Source: Zhengitettix transpicula
Taxonomy: Eukaryota; Arthropoda; Insecta; Orthoptera; Tetrigidae
Reading direction: 5' to 3'
Length of the DNA: 64,000 nt
Assembly: GCA_037074705.1 (NCBI GenBank)
Contig: CM073591.1
Span: forward strand, 72,522,532 to 72,586,531
The position numbers and the translations under genes are program-made. The notes under the pieces are model-generated. The model saw nothing but the letters and a program-made list of their open reading frames with translations, was not told the DNA's origin and did not search any database. Every line of letters begins with the position of its first letter. Positions within the stretch are counted from its first letter, which is position 1. Of this stretch, positions 22,080-34,400 are shown one piece after another.

Positions 22080-24660
22080 TTTTACATTAATAAATTATTT
22101 ACGAACAATTTTTATTTGTGTTTCATTAATTTAACAGAATAAATTATGTTCTGTTAATCATAAACAACCAAAAATAATAAACTAAGTTGACGATCGATAC
22201 ATAAAACAAGAGAGATAAAAAATCAGTACTTTTTCCTTAACTGCATATTGCACCAGTTGTTGCGATTCTAAGCGTCACGTATTTTTCAATCGGTTCTTTT
22301 CAGTATAAACTATCCAGTATTTTACTGACAAGGCGTTGAAGGAATTTTAAGAATGTTTAAAAATTGTCTGTTTTCAATTCAATTATTAACAACAAAATTT
22401 ACCAAATTTTATACTTTTTGTCGTTAACAAATTAGGCTTTAAAAGTGTATATTTATTCACTGTACTTTAATAGAGGTTAATAAAAAGTAAAATGCTGTGA
22501 AATTTGTTTTATTTCATGTTAAACATCTTGTAAAAATAAATTTGTCAGTTAAGCGTTCCAGTAAACGACGTCCTGCAATTTCTGTTAAATTAATTCTATT
22601 TACTTTTAAAGGTGTCATAATATTCATCAATATTTTCATTTGTTTTGTTTTCTACTCCGTCTCCACGACGGCCATTGAGGGCGTACTCAGTGGGTACATA
22701 TTTGACTTGCCGAATTTTCTTCGTATGTTGTCTTACCAGATTTGTTAGGTCTAAGATCTGCAATTCGTCCTTCATATTGAGGGCAAAATGTCAGAATAGT
22801 TTTGCAGTCGACTCACGCCTTTATTGAAGACAACATTGGCTGCTCCAGCAATGTCATGTAACTTATGATTTCAGTAAGTAATTTAGTGTACATGACATTG
22901 GTTTCTTTAAATCCATCCGTTCCTATGAAGTTGGGAATTGACATAAATGAGATAAGTTTTGGCTTTTTTTGTATGAACTACAAATTCTGACATTTTTTTG
23001 TTCTTATAATTTGGTGTTGCTGGAATCAGAACTTTTTGTAAAAACTTTTCGATCGAGGGGTAACACAAATGTACTGTACTTAATATTCAGCGCGTAATTC
23101 GGTTTTTATTTGAAAATTTTCAAAAATGAGTGCGTTCCAGCAAAACATAAGTTTCATATTTTTATAGAAATTAAAATGAGATGTAAAATTACGTTTCTCC
23201 CATTATTCAATTACCCTAAATTTTCTTGTTTCGAAAAATTCTTCCGTATAATAGTTGAACTCAATTTTATGAAATTGGGAAAGCAGCTTTATTCGATGGT
23301 TCTTATGAAAATGTGATTAAAAACGGTCAATTTCCATTACTTGACCTATAATCTCCAAAATATGACTCGAAATGAGCATAATATAAATCAATTAGTGCGT
23401 AATTCACGATAAAGTGAGTTTAGCCCATTCAAGTTTGAAACTGTTCAAATGAGAATTCAGTTTCTGAGTGTTTCATGTTCCATACAAAGGGGAGCGGATT
23501 CTTGTTATTATTTCAGATAATTTTCTTACATTATCTTATTTTATTTCAATTTATATGTGTAATATTTTTTGAAGAATATTTTTGGAGTACTATTACCTTT
23601 TATTCCGCGTTTGCCTGCCGTGAACAATGGACAATTTATTTATATTATCGCTGATTGTTTAAATCAGGCATTTTTGTAAGATTTATTTTATGAAATTAAA
23701 ATTATAATATCCAAAAAATAATTTCCTTATTTTGAAGTGACGTGTACAACGGCAATTTTGATCTTCTTTACATATCTCACAATAATGCGTAATGTTACTG
23801 AAGTACACAAATACAAGAATTTTCAACTGAATGCGATTTGTAAACACTTGATCTTCAATCCGAAACAGTACAGACTGTTCTTTTGATCAAATATAAATGA
23901 TTTTAATTAGCTCTTGCATGGCTTCGAGGGTTTACTGTTCTTCATTCCAGTCGCGTGATAGTAATTGTTTTTATGAAGTTTGTTTTGAATAATAACATTG
24001 TAAGTATCGGTAGAAATGTACTAGGTTATTTCTCATTTAAGCAAGAAAATATTGTATAAAATACTGGAAAGTCATTTATTTATTCTGGTGAATATTTGAG
24101 TTGACATTTTTTCAGGTTACATTTTCATCATGGGCCATTTTAAATAATTAACATTGAAATAATCTGTAGAGAGATATAAGCAATCTTGGGAAGTGCCCTG
24201 AAAAGTTAGTTTACCACGCACAAATATGCATAAATAGTAATTCACTTAAAAGGATTGAGAAGTGGGAATAGAGGAAGCTACGAAAAATAAGCTCAATTCT
24301 GAAATATTATATTTAAACACATTTCAGTCATATCAAAATATTCTTTGTTATATTTATAGGCTTGTATTAAAGTTTTGTATTAATATTGAATAATAATGTT
24401 TTGCTAACATTCAAATATTCTATTTGATTAAGAAAACAGTCATCTCAATCCACATTGTTATCGAACCTCAAAGTTGGGCGATATGAATGGTGAAGGAAAC
24501 CATTTTTTTGCTAAAGGTTTTCCTGTTTACTACTCCAGTTAGGCAACAAAATGAAGCGTCGTTATAGTGTTATCCTCAAAGAAATGCTTGCAAAAATTAA
24601 AAACGAGACAAATAATATTTTTTTTTTAAAAAAAACACGGTCAAGTAACTTTTTTGGTTA
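22080..24660. other. AT-rich intergenic DNA, nothing recognised
   Basis: Short ORFs of 60-83 codons without recognisable motifs; no strong repeat or motif island. Confidence 0.6.
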
Positions 24661-24665
24661 TATAT

Positions 24666-24850
24666 ACTTTTATGTATCAAACCACATTCAGTTCCCTTCA
24701 TATCTTTATTTTATTAGATATATAAACTACAGGAGGCTTCGGCGTTTTCCATAATCATCTGTTATCTACCGTCTAATGTCTTCCTGTAGTTTATATTCTA
24801 AGAAAATAAACATATGAAGAGAACTGTATGTGGTTTGATACATAAAAAGT
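24666..24850. repeat. Foldback (MITE-like) inverted repeat, 69-bp arms
   Basis: Arms 24666-24734 and 24782-24850 are complementary at roughly nine of ten positions, from ACTTTTATGTATCAAACC to AAACTACAGGA, over a 47-base loop. No flanking target duplication was obvious. It could be a MITE, or a transcribed long hairpin. It has no link to the CTGANGA family. Confidence 0.9.
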
Positions 24851-25394
24851 AGAGACAAATAATTTACGTGATACGTTATGGATATTATATACAATATTGG
24901 AATGAACAATTTCATTTACGTGCTAGCCACAGTTAAAATATTAAAACTTACCACCCTGTAACAGTTTGATAAAATAGAGTGAATCTAAATTAAGATCGTG
25001 CGCCTGCAATCCATACTTCAACAAAATATCGTCAAATAATTTACAGTTATTTGACGTGTTAAATACATAAATTTCTAATTATGACAGATATTGGAAAAAA
25101 TATATAATTTCATAAACCAAAATCTGAGTGATTAATGTCATTATGTCATTACAATACCGAAACTTCTTTATTTTTGTCCATTGTTTATTACGTTCAGAGC
25201 AATGACTAGAAAATACAACTTGTTCGTGTTTAAAACATTTTTATAAGGCGTATGTTATAATGGTTTCAATATATATGAACAGAACGTTTTAATTCGTTGC
25301 TACGAAAAACGAGTGGCTTATTCCTTTCTATGATCTTTTCTTCCCCATCGAATGCTCTCAGATCTACGTATCATATTTATTTTTTAGTAAACTC

Positions 25395-25600
25395 CCTTAC
25401 AGCGGCGGATCTATCTCGGAATTCGCCCAGCATCCGTATCTGAAGATGGACAACAAAAGGGGAGGATTTTCGCAGGCTCTTTTAAAGGTTTTCTTTGGTG
25501 TTACCTGTTTGCCCTCTGCTCCTGCATGGAGGGGACGATCCCTCCAACCGAAGGGGCCGAATCTTAACGTGCCTGGAAGACTATAAGCGCCATTGAATTA
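25395..25600. promoter_or_regulatory. GC-richer island H, possible regulatory element
   Basis: Contains GCGGCGGATCTATCTCGG, GAATTCGCCCAGC and GGAGGGGACGATCCCTCC (a 6-bp GGAGGG/CCCTCC inverted pair). No ORF. Called on composition only. Confidence 0.25.
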
Positions 25601-25609
25601 ATAATTTTT

Positions 25610-28600
25610 GGTTTAACAATATTATTAAATTAAACAAAAAATATTTTTTTAATAAATCATACGCTATTTTAAACTATACTTTATCAGAAAAATATAATTA
25701 TATTTTTGCCAGTAAATTTTTTCACTCTATCTGAAATATACTGCATAGATGGAGATCATTCAATCGCTCCATTATTATTAATTTAATTTATTATATCAAG
25801 TATTTTATATTTGAATACGTAATTTAAATATTGGAATAATCTATTTGCATTCAAATACTCTTCGTAATAATTTAAGATTAAATTTTACTTAATAGAAGTC
25901 ATATGTTATAAATTTAACTCTGTCCCAAACTGTTGCGAAATTAATGAAAAAATTGCATTCTCCCGTTGAGACCCTTGTTTTATGGAATGGATTTCAATTA
26001 AAATAATCTCAAATTCAGTGTTTTGACCATTATTAAATTCACAAGAAAAGTGGGAAATAGTTAGAAAATTCAGAAATTTTTACCTAAAACAACGTAACGT
26101 TTGCGGCGGAAATAAAATATTAGAATATGTGCATAAAGTTATTTAGTGCAATATTTTCACTCCCTTAGTTCCTCAAATGTCTAAAAATTAATCGAATGTT
26201 TGATAACTTTTTAAAGCTAATAAATTACAATTACAACGTTGATACAAGGATGCATATCCAATTAATTATGTCAAGCAATTGAAGAAAGAATGAATCACTA
26301 AGCATAAATAAATTTACTGTTACGGTATCATTGCAGCCAAAAAAAAATTAGTGGGACTGATATTCGTGAGGAATTTATGTAAACGTGATCATTTATTTAA
26401 TATAAAATCAATTTCAATAAAATTTTCTATTAAGAATGGTACTTGTATTACAAAGTAAAAATAATATTATCCTTCAATATTAAACGAGAATTTTATCTAA
26501 CAATTCATGAAAATAATAAGGGTTCTGAATCGCATTTAAAAATTATTGTTGCCTGTTTTAAAAATATATCTCAAAACAGCCTAAAACATCTATTTAAAAA
26601 AGGAGATAATTGTTTCAAAGAAAGAAACAACTTTATAAAACTGGAATATATTTAAAAGTGAAACAAAGAAAAATATTACGCCTTCAACAGAACTAGATTA
26701 TTTATTCCTAATATCTCTATTTAAACAGGCTACTTTAAAAACTGCGGCTGTGAATAATAATATTTTTTTAAAAAGCTGCACGCTCAAATAAATGTAAACT
26801 TATGTTTTAAAATTAATGATTTTCGTAATTTCAAAAAAATATTGGGTTACCTTTAAAATAAGTCATGCTGGAGGAGCAACTCATTTCAATAAATTAAATA
26901 GAGGTGACGCGTCCAATTGTTGGCGAAATATTCTTTATGAAAACTTAACTATGAATCACTTAAATAATCAAACACTTATTTACAAAACCAAATTGTGAGT
27001 TGTTGAGCAAATTATGATAAAATACGTCTTTGACATATAAACATGTCCGTTACGAATTTTATGGTTCAGAATGATAGCATTTAAGTGGAAGAAAGTCTCA
27101 TCTTTGGGATTACTGAAACAGTAAAATACAGAATTAAAGGTTTCACATTATGACTAAACTTTTTAACAGTAATTTAATTCAAATAAAGGTAAGTGTTCCA
27201 TTACATTTCATACAGTTCAAAAAACCCGGCATAGATATCGGTAAATATAGGACAAACATTAAGCAGGGAAGTAAATTTTTAAAATTCTTAACCGTAGCTG
27301 TCAACATAAAAATAAATTGGTGAATTATAATAATAAAATCGCAAAATATTAACATCAGACCTCTTTTTGGTGCTGTAACGACGCATTTCGGAGATCTTAA
27401 AATGTCACAATAAATTCTGTATACTCTGCGTACTCCTATGTCTAATAGGGATGAAAGAAAAAAATATTTTTACCCAAATATCAAGCAAAACGTTTTTCTA
27501 ATATCTGGAATTAATACTTGTGTTAACCTACATTATTTACAGAACTACTTGTGATTCATAAAAATCACTCATTCACAACCAGTTTAGATGTGTAAAATTT
27601 AAAAAATGAAACAATTTTTTTTACAAAACCAGATAAATCAATCCAATTAAAATCTAATCAAAGCCATTAAACAGTTACGTTTTAATAAAATCAAATTTAA
27701 ACATATTATATGTAAAATTTCACTTTATTCACTCCGCATACGAGGTTAATAAATAATGTTAAATTAAGTTTAAGTCAATATTTTGTTTTAACAGTGTGAT
27801 AGTAAGTATAGACATACAAATCAAACCATAATAAATACACTACTTCCCTATTATTGATGTAGCCTTTAACTACGTGCATTAAATAGAAATCATTGAAGCC
27901 GCGCTTGTTTACAGTATCTATTAAAATATGTAATTTCAAATTTAAAATAGAACCTATGTTTTAGCTGTGCACATTTATAAAATCAAATGTCATTCATTGT
28001 ACATTGACTTGGAAAAGCCATTGGCCAAAGTAAGAGCAGATTAAATGACTACGGTTACGTTAATGAATGAAACTATATGTTTAAAAAAATTTTATCAAGT
28101 GCATAATAATATTAATACATGAGGACAAAACAAAAATTGCATGCAGCAATAAGTAGTAGATATATCAAATTGAAAAAGAGTGAAACGTCGACGATAAAAA
28201 ACTACCGTAGAAATTTCTTAAATCTTGTAATTTCTGTCTTTGATTACTTTTTTGACTTGTTGTTTACTATAATTATACACAGTTATCTAAATGATTGATA
28301 TATTTCCAGGTTCCTTGTGGACGCCATATCTAGTAACCAATATAAATCTTGAATTGCATTTCATTATTTGAATGGTAACTTATTTTTGTAATACATTGGG
28401 GATATTAAAATAATATCAAATGATTTTCCAAGTTCTATTTATCGTTACTCTTTACTACATATTTCTTTGTAGGTTTCTTTCTTAAGTCTCGACTTAAAAT
28501 CAAAAATTTATCAATATATTTTCATAAACTGTCCTGCGACTCAAATGCAACCAAAAATGGATAAAAAATTTATTTTCGATATTTGAATACCAAAGCTCTA

Positions 28601-29370
28601 CGAAAATAAATGTATACGTATTTCATGAAGGCTTAATCGTTATGGTACTCTTAGTAACACTTGGGTTTCCTCTAAGAATTTTTCTTTTAAATAACTCCAC
28701 TACGTGTGAGCAACAATCTTGGAAACAAAATTCATTTCCGAACTCAAATATGTAATTTAAGTTAATATTTAGTACACTAATTCTACAACTGTTCTAGAAA
28801 TAGTTACAACTGAAACTGAATTTTTTTTATTTTGAAAAGCATTTAAGTTACCGTTTTTAACAGGTTCATTGTTAAAATTCTGAAATGGGGGAACCACTCT
28901 TTTGATTAATTAAATAATAAAATATATTAAACACAACGTTATGGGTCTTATTTTGATTTCTTCAAGGGTGTAGTTACATTCAATCATCTAAAAAAAATTA
29001 ATTAACAAACTCTTACTTAAAGTATAATTTTTATACGTATAAATACAACTTTAAGTATTACTTACAATTTATCATCACAAAATTGAGGTTGACAAATTTC
29101 TAACGTTATTATTATATAAATTAAAAATGAAATCAGATTGTTATAATTGCCCTGTTGTGGCTGTCAAGTACTCATTCACGAACAAAAGGATTTGCAATTT
29201 TTATGTGTGAAATAGTTTGGAATTTTTGGCAGTTTGTTTATTTCGTTTCCTCCCAAATCAGCGGCAGATAAACCCAATCCACTTGTCACACCGTTAGACT
29301 TCACAGCAGATGGTGTTTCTGTTTTAATTAGTCCCCAAAACCCCGACTGTCGGCATCACCTCTGCACAAG
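25610..29370. other. AT-rich DNA upstream of the Dfd promoter
   Basis: No ORF over 80 codons and no recognisable repeat. TGATTAATTA at 28913-28922 fits the Exd-Hox consensus with the TAAT core favoured by Dfd, about 1.8 kb before the ATG, but in AT-rich sequence where it may be chance. Confidence 0.55.
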
Positions 29371-29379
29371 AGAACGAAA

Positions 29380-30250
29380 AAAAATCCAATCTCGACGTCA
29401 TTTTTAGCGAACCAGCCCTCGGTATGAGAGAGAAAAAAGAACACTTTCCCTCTCTCTCGTTTCTTTCTCCCCCAGTTCTGGCTCGAGGGGTGGCTTGGAG
29501 ATATATATTTTTTTCGGGTGTAGCTTAGGGCTGGCTCCCTGGCACTAGCTTGAAGTTTCTGTCAGCCAGAAGGGGAGGAGGTGTCAGCGATTTCTACGAC
29601 AGCGAGTGAGGGAGGAGGTTCCCCGAGGAAGTCGGAGGGGGTGGAATTTGCTGAAGTGGGGAGAAGGGGGCGGCAGCTTGCTAGTACGTAGGACCGACTG
29701 TCCCCACAGACACTTATAACCCAGTCGCAGCCAACGAGTGCGGTTTCGAGAGTAGTCTTTAAGATACGGCTCTAAGAAGTAACCAGACACGCACGTATTT
29801 TCGCACACGAAAATTACACATGCGTGAAGACTAGGAAAGTATACAAAATACTTGTAAATCGATAAGTTTTATGTACGTCGTCTGGTTAATTTTTTTCGTA
29901 ACGTGAGAACAGCAAAAAAATACTTTTTTGCCTCACGTCTGAAGTACGAAGCAGTAGAGTTGTTTTTGTGTACGGTGTCTTACTGCCTTAGCAGTACCAC
30001 GAACTAAGTTCAGAAGTGCGGGCGGAAACTTGGAGAGTGCTACATTTCCAGGAGTTTATTTACGAAGTGTCTTTCCTTTGCCGGCCGGCAGAGCCGCAGC
30101 ACTGTCGGTGATCCATCATGGACGCGTGACGTCAGAGGCCTCTAATTGGTCGATTCCTCCGTCACGTGGTATGCTAATTGGAGGCCCCGCTCGTGGTGGG
30201 CGGGGACTTTTTTCACCCTCCTACCTCTTCCCCCTGCTCGTGCTCCCTTC
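29380..30250 (+). promoter_or_regulatory. Dfd promoter region
   Basis: About 0.9 kb of GC-richer sequence directly upstream of the Dfd leader stands out from the AT-rich surroundings. It begins with GAGA-factor-like tracts (TGAGAGAGAAAAAAG near 29426 and CCTCTCTCTC near 29450), common at insect Hox promoters. A TATAA lies at 29715, which would place a start near 29745, but no clear TCAGT initiator is visible, so the start site is not fixed. The dense motif cluster at 30127-30205 suggests the active core may lie further downstream. Minus-strand ORFs here (for example 29584-29808) look like composition shadows. Confidence 0.6.
30127..30205 (+). promoter_or_regulatory. Promoter-proximal motif cluster (CRE, two TAATTGG/CCAAT, E-box, GC box)
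   Basis: Within 79 bases there are TGACGTCA (30127-30134, palindromic CRE), CTAATTGG (30142-30149), CACGTG (30163-30168), a second CTAATTGG (30174-30181) and GGGCGGGG (30198-30205). CTAATTGG reads both as a TAATT homeodomain core and, on the other strand, as a CCAAT box, so it could serve auto- or cross-regulation or NF-Y. The spacing and density are those of a proximal promoter some 490 bases before the ATG. Confidence 0.6.
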
Positions 30251-30690
30251 CTAGTGTTGACTAGTGAATTCTGTAGAGTGAGACGAAAGATAAAACGCAT
30301 TCGTGGTAATACGCGAGAGTGAGACAGTTTTTATAGTGTCATTACTTTTCTGTATGTTAAGTGTTTGATCACAGTGACACAAATATTTATGTATGTTCAT
30401 TAAGTAATTTATATTTTTAAACTTTTATTTTTTTTAATCATTTGGTTTTTATGAATTTGGAAATGTTTGTATGCACAGATTCTGTTAGCAGTGCATAGTA
30501 AATACTGTGTTGTTGAGAGACGCCCCTCCCTTTCGTCTCGAGTGGCGGGGGGCGATCAAGGTGCGGAGGGGGGCGGTTAGTTTGTGCGGCAAGCACGCAC
30601 GGGGCGTGGGGGTGGGGGGATTTTTCTCCTCGATAGCCGTGAAGGGGAGGGGGGCCGTGCACCCGCGAGAGAGATCCCGTGGAAAAATTA
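30206..30690 (+). other. Probable Dfd 5' leader with short upstream ORFs
   Basis: Between the GC box and the Dfd ATG the sequence is partly AT-rich (30240-30500) and then G-rich (30520-30660). Several short uORFs are visible, the clearest at 30451-30498 (MNLEMFVCTDSVSSA, then TAG). A pyrimidine-rich stretch followed by TATGCACAG|A near 30480 could be a 3' splice site, so a leader intron is an alternative reading. The last bases before the start (AAAAATTA-ATG) have a purine at -3. Confidence 0.45.
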
Positions 30691-31417
30691 ATGATCATGA
30701 GTTCGTTTTTGATGAACCCATCCGCAGCAGCAGTAGCGACGGCGGTTGGAGTCGTGGCCGCGACGTCCGGCGCAGCGCCCATGGGCTACCACCATCACCA
30801 TCACCACCATCAGCAGCACCACCAACACCAGCTGCCCCCGGCGCTGCAGCAGCAGCAACAGTTGCAACACCAGCAACAACAAGCGACATTGCTGGTGGAC
30901 CCTAAATTTCCTCCGAGTGAGGAATACAGCCAGAGCAACTACCTCCCTGCGGACTTCTTCTCGACTTCTCAGTATGGAGCTGCGGCCGCCACCGCGGGTG
31001 GTTACCACCATCCCCACACACAACACCACTTACACCACCAGAACTATGGCGGGGGCGGTGGTGGATACGCACCTGGCTACGGCAATTATTACCACCACCA
31101 ACAGCCGCCCCCGGCGACTGACAGTGTGCAGTGTATCCAACAGCCGCCCCCGGTCGTGGCGGCTCCACCGCCCCCAGCGTTAGCTCCACTGCAGCCTCCA
31201 CTCACACCTGGAAGTGGAGGAAGCAGCCCGCCGGTCCTGCCCGGGGGCGGCAGTCCAGCCCCAGCGTCGGCGTCTCAACAACCGTCGACGCAGTCCGACC
31301 ATCTGGACGAAGAGGAGCTGGACGAAGACTTGGATGAGGGGGAGCCCGACGACAGCTCTGATTCTGGAGACAGGATAATTTACCCCTGGATGAAGAAGAT
31401 CCATGTGGCGGGAGTCG
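30691..31417 (+). CDS. Dfd: Deformed (Hox4-class homeobox protein), coding exon 1, partial
   Basis: This exon encodes residues 1-242 of a Hox4 transcription factor, a nuclear DNA-binding protein that in insects specifies mandibular and maxillary segments. Seen: MIMSSFLMN at 1-9; Ala-rich 12-29; seven His at 34-40; Gln/His 41-64; DPKFPPSEEYSQSNYLP at 70-86, the Hox4 N-terminal block also found in vertebrate HOXB4; His/Gly/Tyr-rich 105-138; Pro-rich 139-191; acidic 203-227; YPWM hexapeptide at 231-234 inside IIYPWMKKIHVAGV (229-242). The hexapeptide binds Exd/Pbx in this family. The start is the ATG giving MIMSSFLM, parallel to MAMSSFLI in HOXB4; a second ATG lies two codons on (30697). The frame is open upstream but with no earlier in-frame ATG next to it. 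The exon ends in phase 1 after GTC-G at a GTGAGT donor, which suits the Ala (GCN) that follows HVAGV in Drosophila Dfd. The homeodomain must lie on a later exon outside the window. Oddity: a ~58-residue Ala/His/Gln insert splits MSSFLMN from DPKFPP. Scr and Antp are less likely because the DPKFPP and KKIHVAGV blocks are Dfd-type. Confidence 0.95.
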
Positions 31418-31423
31418 GTGAGT
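31418..31423 (+). other. 5' splice donor of Dfd exon 1
   Basis: The sequence G|GTGAGT follows codon GTC of HVAGV and matches the consensus donor at all six intronic bases. Reading on past it gives only five more residues (GECLL) before a TAA stop, so splicing here is required to reach a homeodomain. The position just after the hexapeptide is the conserved Hox intron site. Confidence 0.9.
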
Positions 31424-31439
31424 GCTTACTTTAATGGCT

Positions 31440-34400
31440 TACAATTCCACTTGTTCAACTGCGAAACTTGGTTGTCATTGACTGTTACAATAATTAATCG
31501 TTACTGCGATTGAAACATAATCTATCTCCTATTGCATCGTTTTTCTCAATGAAATATAAGCACTTCTGTAGTTGGTATTTTTTTACTGACCAAATAATTA
31601 CTGGCATGCCGTTTAGTTCAGTAGTCTTGTGGCATGATATTTTAATTAAGCTACTGATGACGTGTATAACTGCAGATTTTAACGAATATATTTTTCATGG
31701 GATAGAAAAGTTATCTGAAGAACGTTATTATAAAGTTTGCAAGAAATTTTGAAGATTTCTGAGAATATTTATGACATTTAAATTTCACGATTTTTGTTTA
31801 TTATTTGTACCCCGAATGTGTTCGGTCTGTGTATGAGATAGATAATTTAAGTCATATTTTATTTCCCATTCTACAGTTTTTATTCATTTCCATGTCACTA
31901 TTCACAATTTGCATTTATCTCTAACTTCTAACGGTATTCAATTTTCGTATTTCAGTTAAACTAAAAATTTAACTGATAATTCAACGACCATGGAAGCATT
32001 TCATGACATGATATATATATTTAAATAGGTTCATTTACAAAAATGGTGGAGGGGAATTTTTTCCAACTTCAAAAATAAACAAATAAATCATGAACTAGGT
32101 TTTTACGGAGACTTTACAGGTTTTCTTTGTGAAATTATATATTAATACTGTCCAATGTATTTATTTTTGTAGCTACATGACTACCTTGAACGTGTACACA
32201 CATGGTTTTATATATACACATTACAGAAAATATTGTCGCCAATAATATAAATTTAGTAGAAGTGGCTTTTTCCATTTCTTGTACGATAGAATATTGATTT
32301 ATACTATTTTTATTACTCACTATCAAATTAGACATTTGGCATAATATTACTGGAATTATATTTGATTATTATTTCCCTTAACGTCAGTATTGTTAATCAT
32401 AACATTAATATTCAGATAATGTTAGTTAAAATGTTTGAAATAAATTATTTGGCAGGAATTCAATCGGCATCACTAACTAAAATTGATTCTTGTAAATATT
32501 AACCGATTATGTTTTCTTATTACTGTTTTATCTTATATGTTCGTACCGCCATTTAAAACAGCAAATTATTTCTTAACTTCATGCTACATTATCAAAAAGA
32601 CTGCAAACGGTTTTAAATGGACACCATTATCATAATAATAATCGAAGAAATAAGTTTGACTCTTGTTTGAAATTTCCTTGACGCAGAATTTCTTAACTCC
32701 ATTCCGATAAAGACGAGATAAAAATTGGTGTTAACGTTTAAGAATTATTTGAGAATTTATTTTTTTTAAAATTTAATTTATATCTGTAAATGTTTTTATT
32801 TGTGGTAATGCAAGCATTCCTGCATAGTTTACTAGTAACATTTTTTCATATCGATTCTTATTTACATTAAATCTCTAAAGAATGTAGGCTATATAATGTT
32901 GTACTTATTTAACGTGTATTGAAGGTGAAAACAATATAAATTGACAGAGAAATGATCATTTCTGTAATAATGAAGCCCGAACGTTCTTAAATAATTCTAA
33001 TTTATTCATAGTAATGTTTACATCTGACTCAAAACGCTTAATTTTCCTTGCCACAAATCAAATCCATGTATACAAAAAATCAGACTACAAACATTACGTT
33101 TTGTCACTTTAATCTAAATTCTTTTGAAAAACAAATATTAACTCTGCCAGAAGAATATTTGTAAAATCACTGCTCAGGAGGCTATTATGGAAGTTCGATA
33201 TCAATGTAAATGATTAAATTTAATGGTATCATGACAAAACAAAATTTATACAAACAATTTCACATTAAATTTTCCCGATAGGCATTCTAATTACGTTGTA
33301 AAAATTTATAAATTCCACTCATTTCCTATCGTTGCTCAATTTGATCCTCTACTATCAAAACAATTAACTCCTGCTCTCGAATGACAAACGTCACCGAACT
33401 CTGTACTCAATCACAGTGTTTCGTAAACAAATCTATCAAGACTGATTGGCTTACGTCATAACTGAATTCTTTCTATCCAACAGCAAATTACCTTTTTCAT
33501 TGGCAACGAATTAAATTTACCAATAAATGAATTTGAAGGATTTATAAACGCTCAAATGGAAAGTAGAAGCGTGGGTGTAACAAATTTAGACTTAACCGAA
33601 AATAGAACTAGGAGAAATTTATTATTAAAATTTTTAAATATAAAAATAACTTTAACTCACACATACGAAGGAGTTTGAATTGTAACAATAAAGCCAGATT
33701 AAGAGATTATATTATCAATCCCTGTTCTGGTCATTAACGTTAGATTCGTGCTATACTGACACTACTCAGTCCCTTTTTGTCAAAGTTTTATCTAAGTCTG
33801 TCAAAAACAACTTGAAAAGTCACTTATAAACGTTTGTAATCGATTATGAGCGGGAAAGGAAGTTATTTTTTGTTCCACTTAATGTTAATCGTTAGTTTTG
33901 TATGTAAACAACGCATAAGTTATTGGTAATTTGAATTAATGTTTCGTTCCATACATTAAGCCCTTCCTCTAAATATCACGATGGTCTCTAAATGTAACAT
34001 TTCATTTCTTTGAGTGACTTGTTTGTTTCTTGTATTAAAGAAATATAAACTTCAAATGTTACCCTTTTTTTATTACCCTACTCTAATTGTTTTTAGTTGT
34101 TTATAAAACATGCTATTCAGTAAATGAAAATAAATACTTAGAAATTAATATTTAGTACTCAAGGCGTTTCGGACTTATTTAAAAATATAATTAGTGCAAA
34201 ATGCCCAAAAGTCAGAATTTATAAGCATTTAAATGTACAAAACGTTTCTTCCTTTTATTACGGATCTCTTCAGCTGTACATCATTAAAGAAACAATTAAA
34301 ATGTGATATGAATTTAAATAAAATAATTTATCAGAAAAAATTTAGACTATTTCCAACTTCTTCTATGGTGGATAAAATGGTATTTATATTTCATTATTAT

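Noticed and set aside
1..29400. Search by eye for miR-10 (TACCCTGTAGATCCG...), usually between Scr and Dfd.
   Set aside because: No matching string was found on either strand; it may lie further upstream.
30507..31201. Several long ORFs overlapping Dfd exon 1 in other frames and on the minus strand (up to 145 codons).
   Set aside because: They come from GC-rich repeated CAC/CAG/GGC codons of the Dfd frame, show only homopolymer-like composition, and match no family.
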